Shown piece after piece: positions 37,898 to 46,903 of a DNA stretch of 64,000 bases. Both the position numbers and the translations under genes were made by a program. The notes under the pieces were generated by a model. The model saw nothing but the letters and a program-made list of their open reading frames with translations, was not told the origin of the DNA and did not search any database. Source of the stretch: Streptomyces antarcticus (GTDB lineage: Bacteria; Actinomycetota; Actinomycetes; Streptomycetales; Streptomycetaceae). The first letter of the stretch is position 1. Each line of letters begins with the position of its first letter. The stretch lies in the NCBI RefSeq assembly GCF_026627255.1, contig NZ_JAPNLM010000002.1:248001-312000 (forward strand). The letters run 5' to 3'.

Positions 37898-38892
37898 ACA
37901 ACGGCCTCACCCCCGCCGGACGACCCCAGGGGCCACACGTACGGGCCCCCGGGGTCGTCGAGCCAGGACCACTGGCCCTCCGCGGTGACCGTGACGCCGA
38001 AGCGTTCGCGGGCCGGGCGGTCCTCCCGCCGCCAGAGGTCCAGGGCCTCGCGGGGGTGCAGGACCCCCGCGGTCAGCACCAGCAGGAACTGGAACCGCTC
38101 GTTGTCCACCAGGTCGTACGGGTCCCCGTACGCAGTCCCGGTCGGCGCCGCCGTGGCGCCGCGCAGCGGGACGAAGTAGGCCGGGGTCTGGAGGAAGCCG
38201 CCCTCGGCGAAGTCCGCGTCGCGGACCGTGAGCGCGATCAGGCCGGTCGCCAGCGGGGCCAGGATCCGCGCCCCCGGCCGGCACTGGCCGAGCCAGGCGT
38301 ACGGGACCAGCGGCAGCGTACAGGTGGCCATGATCCGGTCGAACGGGGCCCGGGAGGGACATCCGCGCGCCCCGTCGCCGGTGACGACGGCGGGCCGGTA
38401 GCCGAGCCGGGCCAGATGGGCCCGTGCGGACTCGGTGATCTCCTCGTCGAGGTCCACGGTGGTCACGAGGTCCTCGCCGAGCCGGTGGCAGAGCAGGGCG
38501 GCGTTGTATCCGGTGCCCGCGCCGATCTCCAGCACGTTGTCCCCGTCGCGCACCCGGAGCGCCTCCAGCATCCTCGCCATCAGGGACGGCTGGCTGCTGG
38601 AGGAGATCAGCTCGCCGTCGCGCAGCCGGGTCGCGAGCGGGGCGTCGGCGTAGACCCCGCGCAGCCAGCGGGCCCGCTGCCTGGGGTCGGGATCCTCGGA
38701 CCAGAGGCGTTCGTGGCCCGCGCCGCGGCCGGTCCAGAAGTAGGGGACGAACACGTGCCGGGGCACCGCGGTGAACGCCGCCCGCCAGTCCGGATCGTCC
38801 AGCGCTCCGGCGGCGGTCAGCTCGCGGACCTGGGCGGCGTGCGCGGCCTCCCGCAGATCGCGGGCCCCGGGACCCGCGGTGTGTGCGGCCAT
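37894..38892 (-). CDS. Protein-L-isoaspartate O-methyltransferase-type methyltransferase
   Basis: 332 residues from the ATG complementary to 38890-38892. The N-terminal helix bundle (AAFTAVPRHVFVPYFW) and ISSSSQPSLMARMLEAL precede the S-adenosylmethionine motif NVLEIGAGTGYNAALL (about residue 118-133) with DGARGCPSRAPFDRIMATC further on, all typical of the PCMT family. It may repair isoaspartyl residues, or may be one of the PCMT-like enzymes of actinomycetes that modify peptides; the C-terminal 100 residues are longer than in the housekeeping enzyme. No precursor peptide is visible nearby. Confidence 0.87.
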   Translation of the reverse strand: MAAHTAGPGARDLREAAHAAQVRELTAAGALDDPDWRAAFTAVPRHVFVPYFWTGRGAGHERLWSEDPDPRQRARWLRGVYADAPLATRLRDGELISSSSQPSLMARMLEALRVRDGDNVLEIGAGTGYNAALLCHRLGEDLVTTVDLDEEITESARAHLARLGYRPAVVTGDGARGCPSRAPFDRIMATCTLPLVPYAWLGQCRPGARILAPLATGLIALTVRDADFAEGGFLQTPAYFVPLRGATAAPTGTAYGDPYDLVDNERFQFLLVLTAGVLHPREALDLWRREDRPARERFGVTVTAEGQWSWLDDPGGPYVWPLGSSGGGEAVV

Positions 38893-38979
38893 GCCTCCAC
38901 TGTCCTGCGCGGGACGCCGGCGTGCGACCGCTCGGGGATCCTGCCTGGGAATCCGTCGGGGGCTGCGGGGGATCCGTCG

Positions 38980-38995
38980 GGGGTCCTAGGACCCC
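38980..38995. promoter_or_regulatory. 16-bp perfect palindrome before the globin gene
   Basis: GGGGTCCTAGGACCCC at 38980-38995, 34 bases before the globin start, in the gap between divergent methyltransferase and globin genes. Preceded by two imperfect GGATCCGTCGGGGG direct repeats. Possible operator or 5' hairpin; no factor can be named. Confidence 0.4.
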
Positions 38996-39029
38996 GGTCC
39001 TCCGTCCGGGCGTCTGAGACGATGGTCGG

Positions 39030-39434
39030 GTGAATGAGATTCCGCGGGGCACGCTTCAGGAGCAGACCTTTTACGAGCAGGTCGGCGGCGAGGAGACCTT
39101 CCGCCGTCTCGTCCGGCGCTTCTACCAGGGGGTCGCGGAGGACCCTCTGCTGCGCCCGATGTACCCGGAGGAGGACCTGGGGCCCGCCGAGGAGCGGTTC
39201 ACCCTGTTCCTTATGCAGTACTGGGGCGGTCCGACGACCTACAGCCAGCACCGGGGCCACCCGCGGCTGCGGATGCGGCACGCGCCGTTCCAGGTGGACG
39301 CGGCGGCGCACGACGCCTGGCTGAAGCACATGCGGGTCGCGCTGGACGAGCTGGGGCTGGCCCCGGAGCACGAGGCGCAACTGTGGAAGTACCTGACGTA
39401 CGCGGCCGCGTCGATGATCAACACCGCCGACTGA
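39030..39434 (+). CDS. glbO: Group II truncated hemoglobin (globin)
   Basis: 134 residues from GTG 39030. The 2-over-2 globin fold of the trHbO group is clear: TFYEQVGGEETFRRLVRRFY, then MYPEEDLGPAEERFTLFLMQ and YWGGPTTYSQ, with the proximal His in RLRMRHAPF (about residue 75). These haem proteins bind oxygen and nitric oxide and are linked with oxidative or nitrosative stress. Cytoplasmic. Ends 23 bases before a convergent gene. Confidence 0.95.
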   Translation: MNEIPRGTLQEQTFYEQVGGEETFRRLVRRFYQGVAEDPLLRPMYPEEDLGPAEERFTLFLMQYWGGPTTYSQHRGHPRLRMRHAPFQVDAAAHDAWLKHMRVALDELGLAPEHEAQLWKYLTYAAASMINTAD

Positions 39435-39456
39435 GGCGCATTCCGTACGGGACCGG

Positions 39457-40248
39457 CTAGAGCGGCCGTACCTGGAGGCCGCCGAGACCGCCGAGACCGC
39501 CGGCACCGCCGGGGCGGCGCAGGGCCACGGAGCCGTACGGGGTCCGCAGCCGCAGCCAGTTCCCGGCGGCGAGCAGCGCGACCGGGGAGGACGGGGGCAC
39601 GTACACGGGCGCGGAGGCCGTGCCGGAAGCGGAACCGGTCACGGGGTCGGAACCGGACGCGGCAGCGGAACCGGACGCCGGTACGGGTGCCGGAACCCGT
39701 ACCGCCCGCAGGAAGCCCAGCGACTGCGCGGCGTGCACGGCGCGCATCGGCAGCTCGGTGTCACCCAGGGGGCGGGACCAGATCTCGCGGCCGATGCGGT
39801 CGCGCTCGGACCGGGTCCGGTGCTGCGCGGGCAGGGCCGCGTCCCGGGTCCGGAACTCGGCGACGGCGGCCGCCACGGCGGCCCGTACCGCCTCGGGGCC
39901 GGGCAGCCCGTCCAGCTGTCGCCAGCCGCCGCGGGGCGGGAGGACCCCGGTCCAGGGCGGTCCGGTGACCGGCCCGGGCACCGAGGCCGCGGCGGAGGCC
40001 TCGTCCACGTACTCCAGCAGCTCGCCGGCGGACACGGTCAGGTCCAGCGGCGTGGAGACGGGTGCGGCGAGCCGGACCGAGCGGACGGCCAGCACCTCGA
40101 AGGAGGGCGGCCGCCCGAAGACGGCGAGCGCGCCGCCGCCCGCCTGGAGGCGGACCGCGGCGGCGCGGTCGTAGTGCACCAGCCGGCCCAGGAAGGCGGC
40201 GAGGTCCGCCGCCTCCCCGGGATCGGCGAAGCGCAGCTGCTCACTCAT
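39457..40248 (-). CDS. Conserved hypothetical protein
   Basis: 263 residues from the ATG complementary to 40246-40248, overlapping the thioesterase stop by four bases (ATGA), so it is the third gene of an ettA operon. No membrane segment or catalytic motif that I recognise. The N-terminal half (FADPGEAADLAAFLGRLVHY) is mixed alpha/beta; the C-terminal half contains a Ser/Gly/Ala/Pro-rich insert (about 190-225) and ends in Gly/Leu repeats. Proteins of this type sit beside ettA in Streptomyces; function unknown. Confidence 0.8.
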   Translation of the reverse strand: MSEQLRFADPGEAADLAAFLGRLVHYDRAAAVRLQAGGGALAVFGRPPSFEVLAVRSVRLAAPVSTPLDLTVSAGELLEYVDEASAAASVPGPVTGPPWTGVLPPRGGWRQLDGLPGPEAVRAAVAAAVAEFRTRDAALPAQHRTRSERDRIGREIWSRPLGDTELPMRAVHAAQSLGFLRAVRVPAPVPASGSAAASGSDPVTGSASGTASAPVYVPPSSPVALLAAGNWLRLRTPYGSVALRRPGGAGGLGGLGGLQVRPL

Positions 40249-40709
40249 GCCGCGAGGCGCCTTCCGGAACTCTTCGGGGCCTCGGGCTTGTCGAGGTACT
40301 CCTCGAGGAAGAGCTTCTCCTCGGCCGTGATGCGGCGGGGCCGCCCCTCGGCGAGGTTGTACGGCACGACCACGGTCTCGGCGCGCACGTAGACCGTCTC
40401 GGGCCGCTCGTCGGTCGCCTCGTCCTTGACCTCGTAGCGGATGGTCAGGGACGCGGCGCCTATCCGGGTCACCCAGGACTCGATGAGCACCGGCTCGTGG
40501 CGGTGCACGAGGGGCAGCTTGTAGTCGATCTCGTGGCGGGCCACGACGGATCCGCCCGTGAAGGACTCACTGCCCTCCCCCGGCGCCAGGCGGAACATGA
40601 AGTCGATGCGCGCCTCCTCCAGATAGCGGAGGAAGACGACGTTGTTGACGTGCCCGAAGGCATCCATGTCCGCCCAGCGGAGGGGGCACCGGTAGTGATG
40701 TCTGGCCAT
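40245..40709 (-). CDS. Acyl-CoA thioesterase (hotdog fold, 4HBT family)
   Basis: 154 residues from the ATG complementary to 40707-40709, 11 bases after the ettA stop. The 4HBT signature RWADMDAFGHVNNVVFLRYLEE (D-x-D-x-x-G-H-V-N-N) is near the N-terminus and the rest gives the single hotdog domain of the FcbC/YbgC type. It hydrolyses acyl-CoA thioesters; chain preference unknown. Co-oriented with ettA upstream and the unknown protein downstream. Confidence 0.93.
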   Translation of the reverse strand: MARHHYRCPLRWADMDAFGHVNNVVFLRYLEEARIDFMFRLAPGEGSESFTGGSVVARHEIDYKLPLVHRHEPVLIESWVTRIGAASLTIRYEVKDEATDERPETVYVRAETVVVPYNLAEGRPRRITAEEKLFLEEYLDKPEAPKSSGRRLAA

Positions 40710-40720
40710 GGCCTTCGACC

Positions 40721-42385
<1,665 letters not shown>

Positions 42386-42793
42386 GAGAAACCGTCCGGC
42401 AGATCGATGGTGGGCAGATACACCCCATCTTGCCAGCCGTCCATACCTACGGGCGAATGGGTAGGTCAGACCCCCTGAGCTGGGGCGAGGCCGGGGGCGG
42501 GTCTCACCCTCTGGTCATCACCGGACGCCACCGGCACCGGTACGGACGTCCGCGCCCGTGGCGCGCCGGTGGTGGCGGGCGCGCCACCGGCGCGGAGTGC
42601 GGGGTTCCTCAGGCGCCGGAGCCCTGGCGGCGCAGTCGGGCGGCGAGCACGAGGCCCGCACCGGCCACGAGCGCGGTACCCGCACCGTCACCGACAAACA
42701 ACTGCTTTTGGGCGCTCCAAGACCTGACGATCTTGGATTCGGGGCACTGCAGATGACTTCAGGACCAGAATCGAACAGGTTCAAATAGAGGAG
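42386..42793. other. Gene-poor gap between ettA and the PAP2/kinase gene
   Basis: About 408 bases. The left part is the ettA promoter region. The interval 42690-42790 is distinctly less GC-rich than the rest of the window. On the minus strand 42609-42746 an unbroken frame without a standard start reads SAQKQLFVGDGAGTALV then AGAGLVLAARLRRQGSGA, like the membrane-spanning C-terminus of a small protein. It is either a remnant or a gene with an unusual start. Confidence 0.4.
42609..42746 (-). pseudogene. Possible remnant of a small membrane protein gene
   Basis: Minus-strand frame of about 45 codons ending at the TGA complementary to 42609-42611, bounded upstream by an in-frame TGA. It ends with a hydrophobic Gly/Ala/Val/Leu helix followed by LRRQGSGA. 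No ATG or GTG lies at the N-terminal end of the frame. Composition is coding-like only in its last 27 codons, hence a tentative relic. Confidence 0.25.
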
Positions 42794-44275
42794 TCACGTC
42801 CGTGGCCGGTAGACGGTGAGCGCGTCCGGCAGCTCCTCGAGCACCAGCGCGGCGGTCGCCTCCGCGTACTCCCCGTCGTACGCCAGCGGGGTACCGGACG
42901 GAATGTCCCCGATGCGCAGGCTGCGCAACCGGGTCGCCGTGTGGACGGGGGAACGGCTCAACGGGCCCGCGAACGCGGCCGCCAGCAGGCGGGGGCCGGG
43001 CCGTCCGCCGCCGTACACGATGCGGAGGTCGAGGAGGCCCTCGCCGAGGTTGTCGCGGCGGCGCGGTGTGGGACCGGTGCCGTGATAGGTGCCGTTGCCC
43101 GCGAAGAGCAGCCACACGCTCCGGGGCCGCCCGGCCAGCCGCAGCCGTACGGGCCGCTGGGAGCGCAGCACCCGCCAGGCCGCAAGCAGCGCGGCCGGAC
43201 CGCCGCCGATCCGCGGACCCCAGCGGAGGCGGTGGCCGAGCAGCTCGGGGTACGCGCCGATGCTGAAGTTGTTCAGGAAGTAGCCGGACTCGCCGCCCCC
43301 GGGTCCCGGGGTGAACCGGCCCACTCCGATGTGTACGGCCTCCCCCGCGGCGACGGCGCGGCAGGTGTCCGCGGCTCCGGCGAGGCCGAGGTCGAGCGCG
43401 AAGTGGTTGAGGGTGCCGCCGGGAAACACCGCGAGCGGTACCCCGGCGCGCAGCGCGGCGGTGGCGGCGGCGTTGATGGTGCCGTCGCCGCCGCAGACCC
43501 CGAGCACGGTGGCCCGGGAGGCCGCCGCCGCCAGCTCGGCGGTCAGTTCCGCGCCGCCGCACTCCACCAGCTCGGCCTTGGGGAGCCGGGAGCGCAGCAC
43601 GTCGAGGCCCGCGCTGGCGGCCGTGCCCGATCCGGTGTTGACCACCACCGTGAGCCCCTCCCCGTCGGGCAGGACGGGCGCCCCGACGGCGGTGCGTTCG
43701 TCTCCCGGCACGACCCGGGCCTCCTGCGCGTCCCGCGCGAGCCGCCGTACGACGAACCCGGCCGCCACGCCCAGCGCGGCGCCCGCGAGCACGTCTGAGG
43801 GGTAGTGGACCCCCGTGTACACCCGGGAGAACGCCACCGAAGCCGCGACCGGGACCACCACGGCACCCCAGCCGGGCGATTCCAGCGCCAGCCCGGCGGT
43901 GAAGGCGAAGGCGGACGCCGAGTGCCCGGAGGGGAACGAGGTGGTCTGCGGCTGCGTCGACAGCCGCCGTACGGCGGGCACCCCGTCGAGAAGCGGCCGC
44001 GCTCGGCGCACGGACCACTTGCCGACGGTGTTGATGGTCGCGGAGGCCAGGGACAGCGAGGCCACCCCCCGTACGGCGGCCTTGCGTGCTCCGGCCGACC
44101 CGAACACGGCGATCGCCGCGGCGGCCCCGCCCCACAGCACCCCGTGGTTCGCGGCCCGCCCGAGCCTCGGCAGCACCCGGTCGGCGCCGGGCCAGTGCCG
44201 CCGGGCCACCATGTCGAACAGTTCGCGGTCCCATCGTGCGACCGCGCCTCGCCAGGTCAGTTCCTGATCAACCAT
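42794..44275 (-). CDS. Fused PAP2 phosphatase / diacylglycerol-kinase-like protein
   Basis: 493 residues from the ATG complementary to 44273-44275. The N-terminal PAP2 domain (about 1-190) has membrane helices and the three-part motif KWSVRRARP, PSGHSASAF, SRVYTGVHYPSDVL. The C-terminal domain (about 205-493) is of the diacylglycerol/sphingosine kinase type with VCGGDGTINAA, PGGTLNHFALDLG and NNFSIGAYPELL. Such fusions act at the membrane on phospholipid precursors, dephosphorylating and phosphorylating lipid alcohols; the exact substrate is not known. It stands alone, with a long non-coding stretch upstream. Confidence 0.94.
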   Translation of the reverse strand: MVDQELTWRGAVARWDRELFDMVARRHWPGADRVLPRLGRAANHGVLWGGAAAAIAVFGSAGARKAAVRGVASLSLASATINTVGKWSVRRARPLLDGVPAVRRLSTQPQTTSFPSGHSASAFAFTAGLALESPGWGAVVVPVAASVAFSRVYTGVHYPSDVLAGAALGVAAGFVVRRLARDAQEARVVPGDERTAVGAPVLPDGEGLTVVVNTGSGTAASAGLDVLRSRLPKAELVECGGAELTAELAAAASRATVLGVCGGDGTINAAATAALRAGVPLAVFPGGTLNHFALDLGLAGAADTCRAVAAGEAVHIGVGRFTPGPGGGESGYFLNNFSIGAYPELLGHRLRWGPRIGGGPAALLAAWRVLRSQRPVRLRLAGRPRSVWLLFAGNGTYHGTGPTPRRRDNLGEGLLDLRIVYGGGRPGPRLLAAAFAGPLSRSPVHTATRLRSLRIGDIPSGTPLAYDGEYAEATAALVLEELPDALTVYRPRT

Positions 44276-44856
44276 TTCCTGCCCATACCCCCGGTCGGCG
44301 GCCCGAAATCAGCCGGACAGGTGACAGACCGGGCGTCGCGCCGCCCCGGACCGACCCGGGAGAGAGCCGGAGCGGCCCCGGTCCGCACGAACCGGCGAAG
44401 CGGCCCGGAGGCCTGGAGACCCCGACTGGCCGGTGCCGGCAGGCCGGGCGGGCGGGCGCAAGACGGTCGGAACACGGCCGTCCGGGCCGCCCGGCCGTCG
44501 GAAACCGCCCGGGCGGCGCCCTGCTCGGCCGGGCGCGGCCCCCGGCCGCTGCCGCAACCAGGCACCAGCCGCTCCAGGCCCCACCCCCGCCCGGCCGCGG
44601 CCATGCGCCGGCCGTTGCGGACCGCCAGCGGGTCCCGGGCGCCCAGCCCAGCGCGGCGCGGCGCGGCGCGGCGCCGGGAGCCGATCGGGCCCGGCGAGCA
44701 GGGCCGGGCCGGGTCTGCTCGCCGGGCCGGGCCGGGTCTGGTCAGGCCGGGTCTGGTCAGGCCGGGTCTGGTCGGGCCGAGGGTCGGACCGGGTCTGGTC
44801 GGACCGGGTCGGACCGGACGCGCCGAGACCGAGTCGGACCGGCCCCCCGGGCCGGG
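44276..44856. other. 580-base gene-free stretch with GC-rich tandem repeats
   Basis: No frame here has convincing coding character on either strand: all are Arg/Gly/Pro-rich shadows. The right part, from 44700 to 44820, consists of reiterated GGTC/GGCC/GGACC words, including exact 15-base tandem copies. It lies just beyond the 3' end of the minus-strand surface-protein gene and before the PAP2 start. A gene may have been lost here, or the tract may work as a transcription barrier. Confidence 0.5.
44731..44775. repeat. 15-bp tandem repeat (three copies)
   Basis: GCCGGGTCTGGTCAG at 44731-44745 and 44746-44760, then GCCGGGTCTGGTCGG at 44761-44775; a further related ACCGGGTCTGGTCGG follows near 44789 and partial copies precede. 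Non-coding. Confidence 0.85.
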
Positions 44857-46329
44857 TCAGGCCTGGTCCTCTCCCTCCAGCGGGCGCTTGCGGAGCAGGA
44901 GTACGACCAGGCCGCCCAGAACCACCAGGCCCACCGCCAGCGAGGCGATGACCGGGGTCGCCGCCGAGCTCCCGCTGGACGCCAGGCGGTCCTCGTCCGG
45001 GGAGTCCGGCGAGAGGGCGGCCGACTGTGAGCCCAGGGTCATCGCCGACGGCCCGGAGCCCGTTCCGGAGGCCGTTCCGGAGCCCGTCCCCGCGGCCGCT
45101 CCCGGAGCCGTCCCGGAGCCCGCTCCCGAAGCCGCTTCCGATCCCGTTCCGGAGGTCGTGGCGGCCGCGGTACCCGCCGTGGCCGTCTCGGCCGCCGGGA
45201 CGGCCGGCCACATCGCCGTGGCCATCGCCTTCGCCGCCGACTCGCTGGAGCCGGCCACGATCTGCGCCTGGGCCGGGACCCCGCTGGTGAAGACCCGCCC
45301 GACCGGTACCTTCGTCGCGCCCTGCACGGTGACCGAGGCGAACCCGTCGGGAGTCCCCGCCGGCACCTCGAAGTAGAGCCGGCTCCCGTTGGCGGCGGTC
45401 TCCAGCGGCTTCCCCTCGGCGTCCACCACCCGCACCCCCATCGCGACGGCCGCCGCGTCCGGGATGACGGACACGCTGCGCGCCCCGGTCCGGACGGTCA
45501 CGGGGCCGAGCCGCGTGCCCACCGGCCCGGTCACGTCGCCCGGGTCCAGCGCCAGCGAAGCGGGCGGCTCCGGCAGCCGGCCCGCCGCCCGCTGGAGGTA
45601 GTCGGCCAGCTTCTCGGCCTCCGGGTCCGCGGCCTCTACCCGGGCCCCGTCGGCCAGGCGCCAGATGGCCACCTGGGTCCCCGCCGCGGCGCTCTCCGCG
45701 GTGAGCCCTGCGGCACCGGCGGCCTTGGCGAGACCGGCCAGATCGTTCAGCTGGGGGTAGGAGTGCTCCAGGACCCAGCGGATCCGGCCCGCCTCGCCCT
45801 TGGCCGCCAGCGGGCTGCCGCTCCAGCCGCTCTCGTTGTACCGGGCCTGGGGCTGCGCGTTGCCCTCCACCCCGACCCCGTACGTCTGGAGCATGCCGCC
45901 GCCGTCGACCCGCATCTCGTAGAGCCCGGCCGGGATCCGACGCACCGATCCGTCGCCGGAGTGCAGGACCGCCTGGCCGTACGTCTTCAGCCCGTCCAGG
46001 ACGGCGCTCGCGCCCTCCGGGGCCCGGGAGCCCACCGGATCGGAGTCGGCGGCCGCCTGCGCTCCGGGGGCGGCGGCGAGTGCGGCGGCCAGCAGCGCCA
46101 CCGCCAGCGGGCGGCGCGCGACGGACCGCGCGGCCTCGGCCGGAGAGGCCGGCGGGACAGATGAGGCCGGAGAGGCTGGCGAAACCGGAGAGGCCCCAGA
46201 AGCCGGGCAGGCCGGAGAACTCGTACCGCCTGCGCGAGAGCCGGCGGGAGACGGACCGGCCGGTGGAAGGCCGCCAGGACGCGAAGAAGCGGAATCAGGA
46301 GCGGAGAATGCGGGAACGGCAATCGACAC
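44857..46329 (-). CDS. Secreted cell-surface protein with TQXA/thioester-like domain lacking its cysteine
   Basis: 490 residues from the GTG complementary to 46327-46329, with GGGGAAG just upstream. A Ser/Pro/Ala-rich n-region of about 70 residues precedes the hydrophobic signal helix (RRPLAVALLAAALAAAPGAQA), unusually long. The domain at about 100-250 matches thioester-domain surface proteins: GRIRWVLEHSYP and AGTQVAIWRLADG (the TQxA motif). The cysteine normally found in a YCID-type motif is replaced: the sequence reads QTYGVGVEG. A beta domain, then a Gly/Ser/Ala/Thr repeat region, lead to a cell-wall sorting-like end LASSG, hydrophobic helix and RKRP. Sortase signals in Streptomyces read LAxTG, so this too is altered. 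Both features suggest a diverged surface protein. Confidence 0.85.
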   Translation of the reverse strand: MSIAVPAFSAPDSASSRPGGLPPAGPSPAGSRAGGTSSPACPASGASPVSPASPASSVPPASPAEAARSVARRPLAVALLAAALAAAPGAQAAADSDPVGSRAPEGASAVLDGLKTYGQAVLHSGDGSVRRIPAGLYEMRVDGGGMLQTYGVGVEGNAQPQARYNESGWSGSPLAAKGEAGRIRWVLEHSYPQLNDLAGLAKAAGAAGLTAESAAAGTQVAIWRLADGARVEAADPEAEKLADYLQRAAGRLPEPPASLALDPGDVTGPVGTRLGPVTVRTGARSVSVIPDAAAVAMGVRVVDAEGKPLETAANGSRLYFEVPAGTPDGFASVTVQGATKVPVGRVFTSGVPAQAQIVAGSSESAAKAMATAMWPAVPAAETATAGTAAATTSGTGSEAASGAGSGTAPGAAAGTGSGTASGTGSGPSAMTLGSQSAALSPDSPDEDRLASSGSSAATPVIASLAVGLVVLGGLVVLLLRKRPLEGEDQA

Positions 46330-46397
46330 AGTCTTCCCCTTCGGGCCGAAGGCCCAGGTGCCCGTGAGTACCGGGGAATCCTATCCACCTCGAACAC

Positions 46398-46805
46398 TCA
46401 GCCCACCGCCGCCCTCTGATTGACCATCAGGGGCGTGTCCGTCGTGACGACCCTGCGGAAGGCCGCGGTTCCGCGGTTCAGGTCGTGTCCGACGGCCGTC
46501 GCCTCGATGTCGGCCGAGAACCACCGGTTGCCCTCCCCTTCGGGCGGGTCCTCCCGGACCCTCAGCCTGCCGTGCACCACCAGCGGTTCGCCGACCGACA
46601 CCGACCCGGCGAGGTTCAGGGCGAGCGTCCGCCGCGCCCACACGGTGTAGAAGCTGGTGGCTCCGTCGGCCCAGACCTCCTTGCGCCGGTCGAAGTACCT
46701 CGGCGTCACCGCGAAGCGGAACCTCGCCGACGGACCGTTCGGCGTCTCCTTGTAGTCGACCTGCGTGGCCACGTGGCCCACCAGCGTCACCAGGGTGTCG
46801 TTCAT
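46398..46805 (-). CDS. ssbB: Single-stranded DNA-binding protein, SsbB type
   Basis: 135 residues from the ATG complementary to 46803-46805. The OB fold is typical of bacterial SSB (LVTLVGHVATQVDYKE, FRFAVTPRYFDR, FYTVWARRTLALNLA, LVVHGRLRVRE). It lacks the acidic C-terminal tip used by replicative SSB to recruit partners, and is short, as expected for the paralogue SsbB, which in Streptomyces coelicolor is linked with chromosome segregation in sporulation rather than bulk replication. It lies about 100 bases downstream of the DynB-type gene on the same strand. Confidence 0.88.
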   Translation of the reverse strand: MNDTLVTLVGHVATQVDYKETPNGPSARFRFAVTPRYFDRRKEVWADGATSFYTVWARRTLALNLAGSVSVGEPLVVHGRLRVREDPPEGEGNRWFSADIEATAVGHDLNRGTAAFRRVVTTDTPLMVNQRAAVG

Positions 46806-46903
46806 CCCGGCCGCCCTCCCCCTCGTTCCCCGTCGTGCGGACCGTCCGCACGGGGTGGGAACCATGCTGGGGGCGGCCGCCGGATCCCGCCGCGGCCTGT
46901 GGA

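Noticed and set aside
37894..38892. PCMT-like methyltransferase as part of a modified-peptide cluster
   Set aside because: No precursor peptide frame, ATP-grasp or lanthionine enzyme is present around it.
42730..42790. tRNA-like TTCGATTC motif on the minus strand
   Set aside because: The flanking bases do not form a T stem, and no acceptor or anticodon arm can be drawn.
46330..46397. CCTTCGGGCCGAAGG palindrome as a terminator after ssbB
   Set aside because: The arms are separated by a single base, so it cannot fold as a hairpin; operator role is unsupported.
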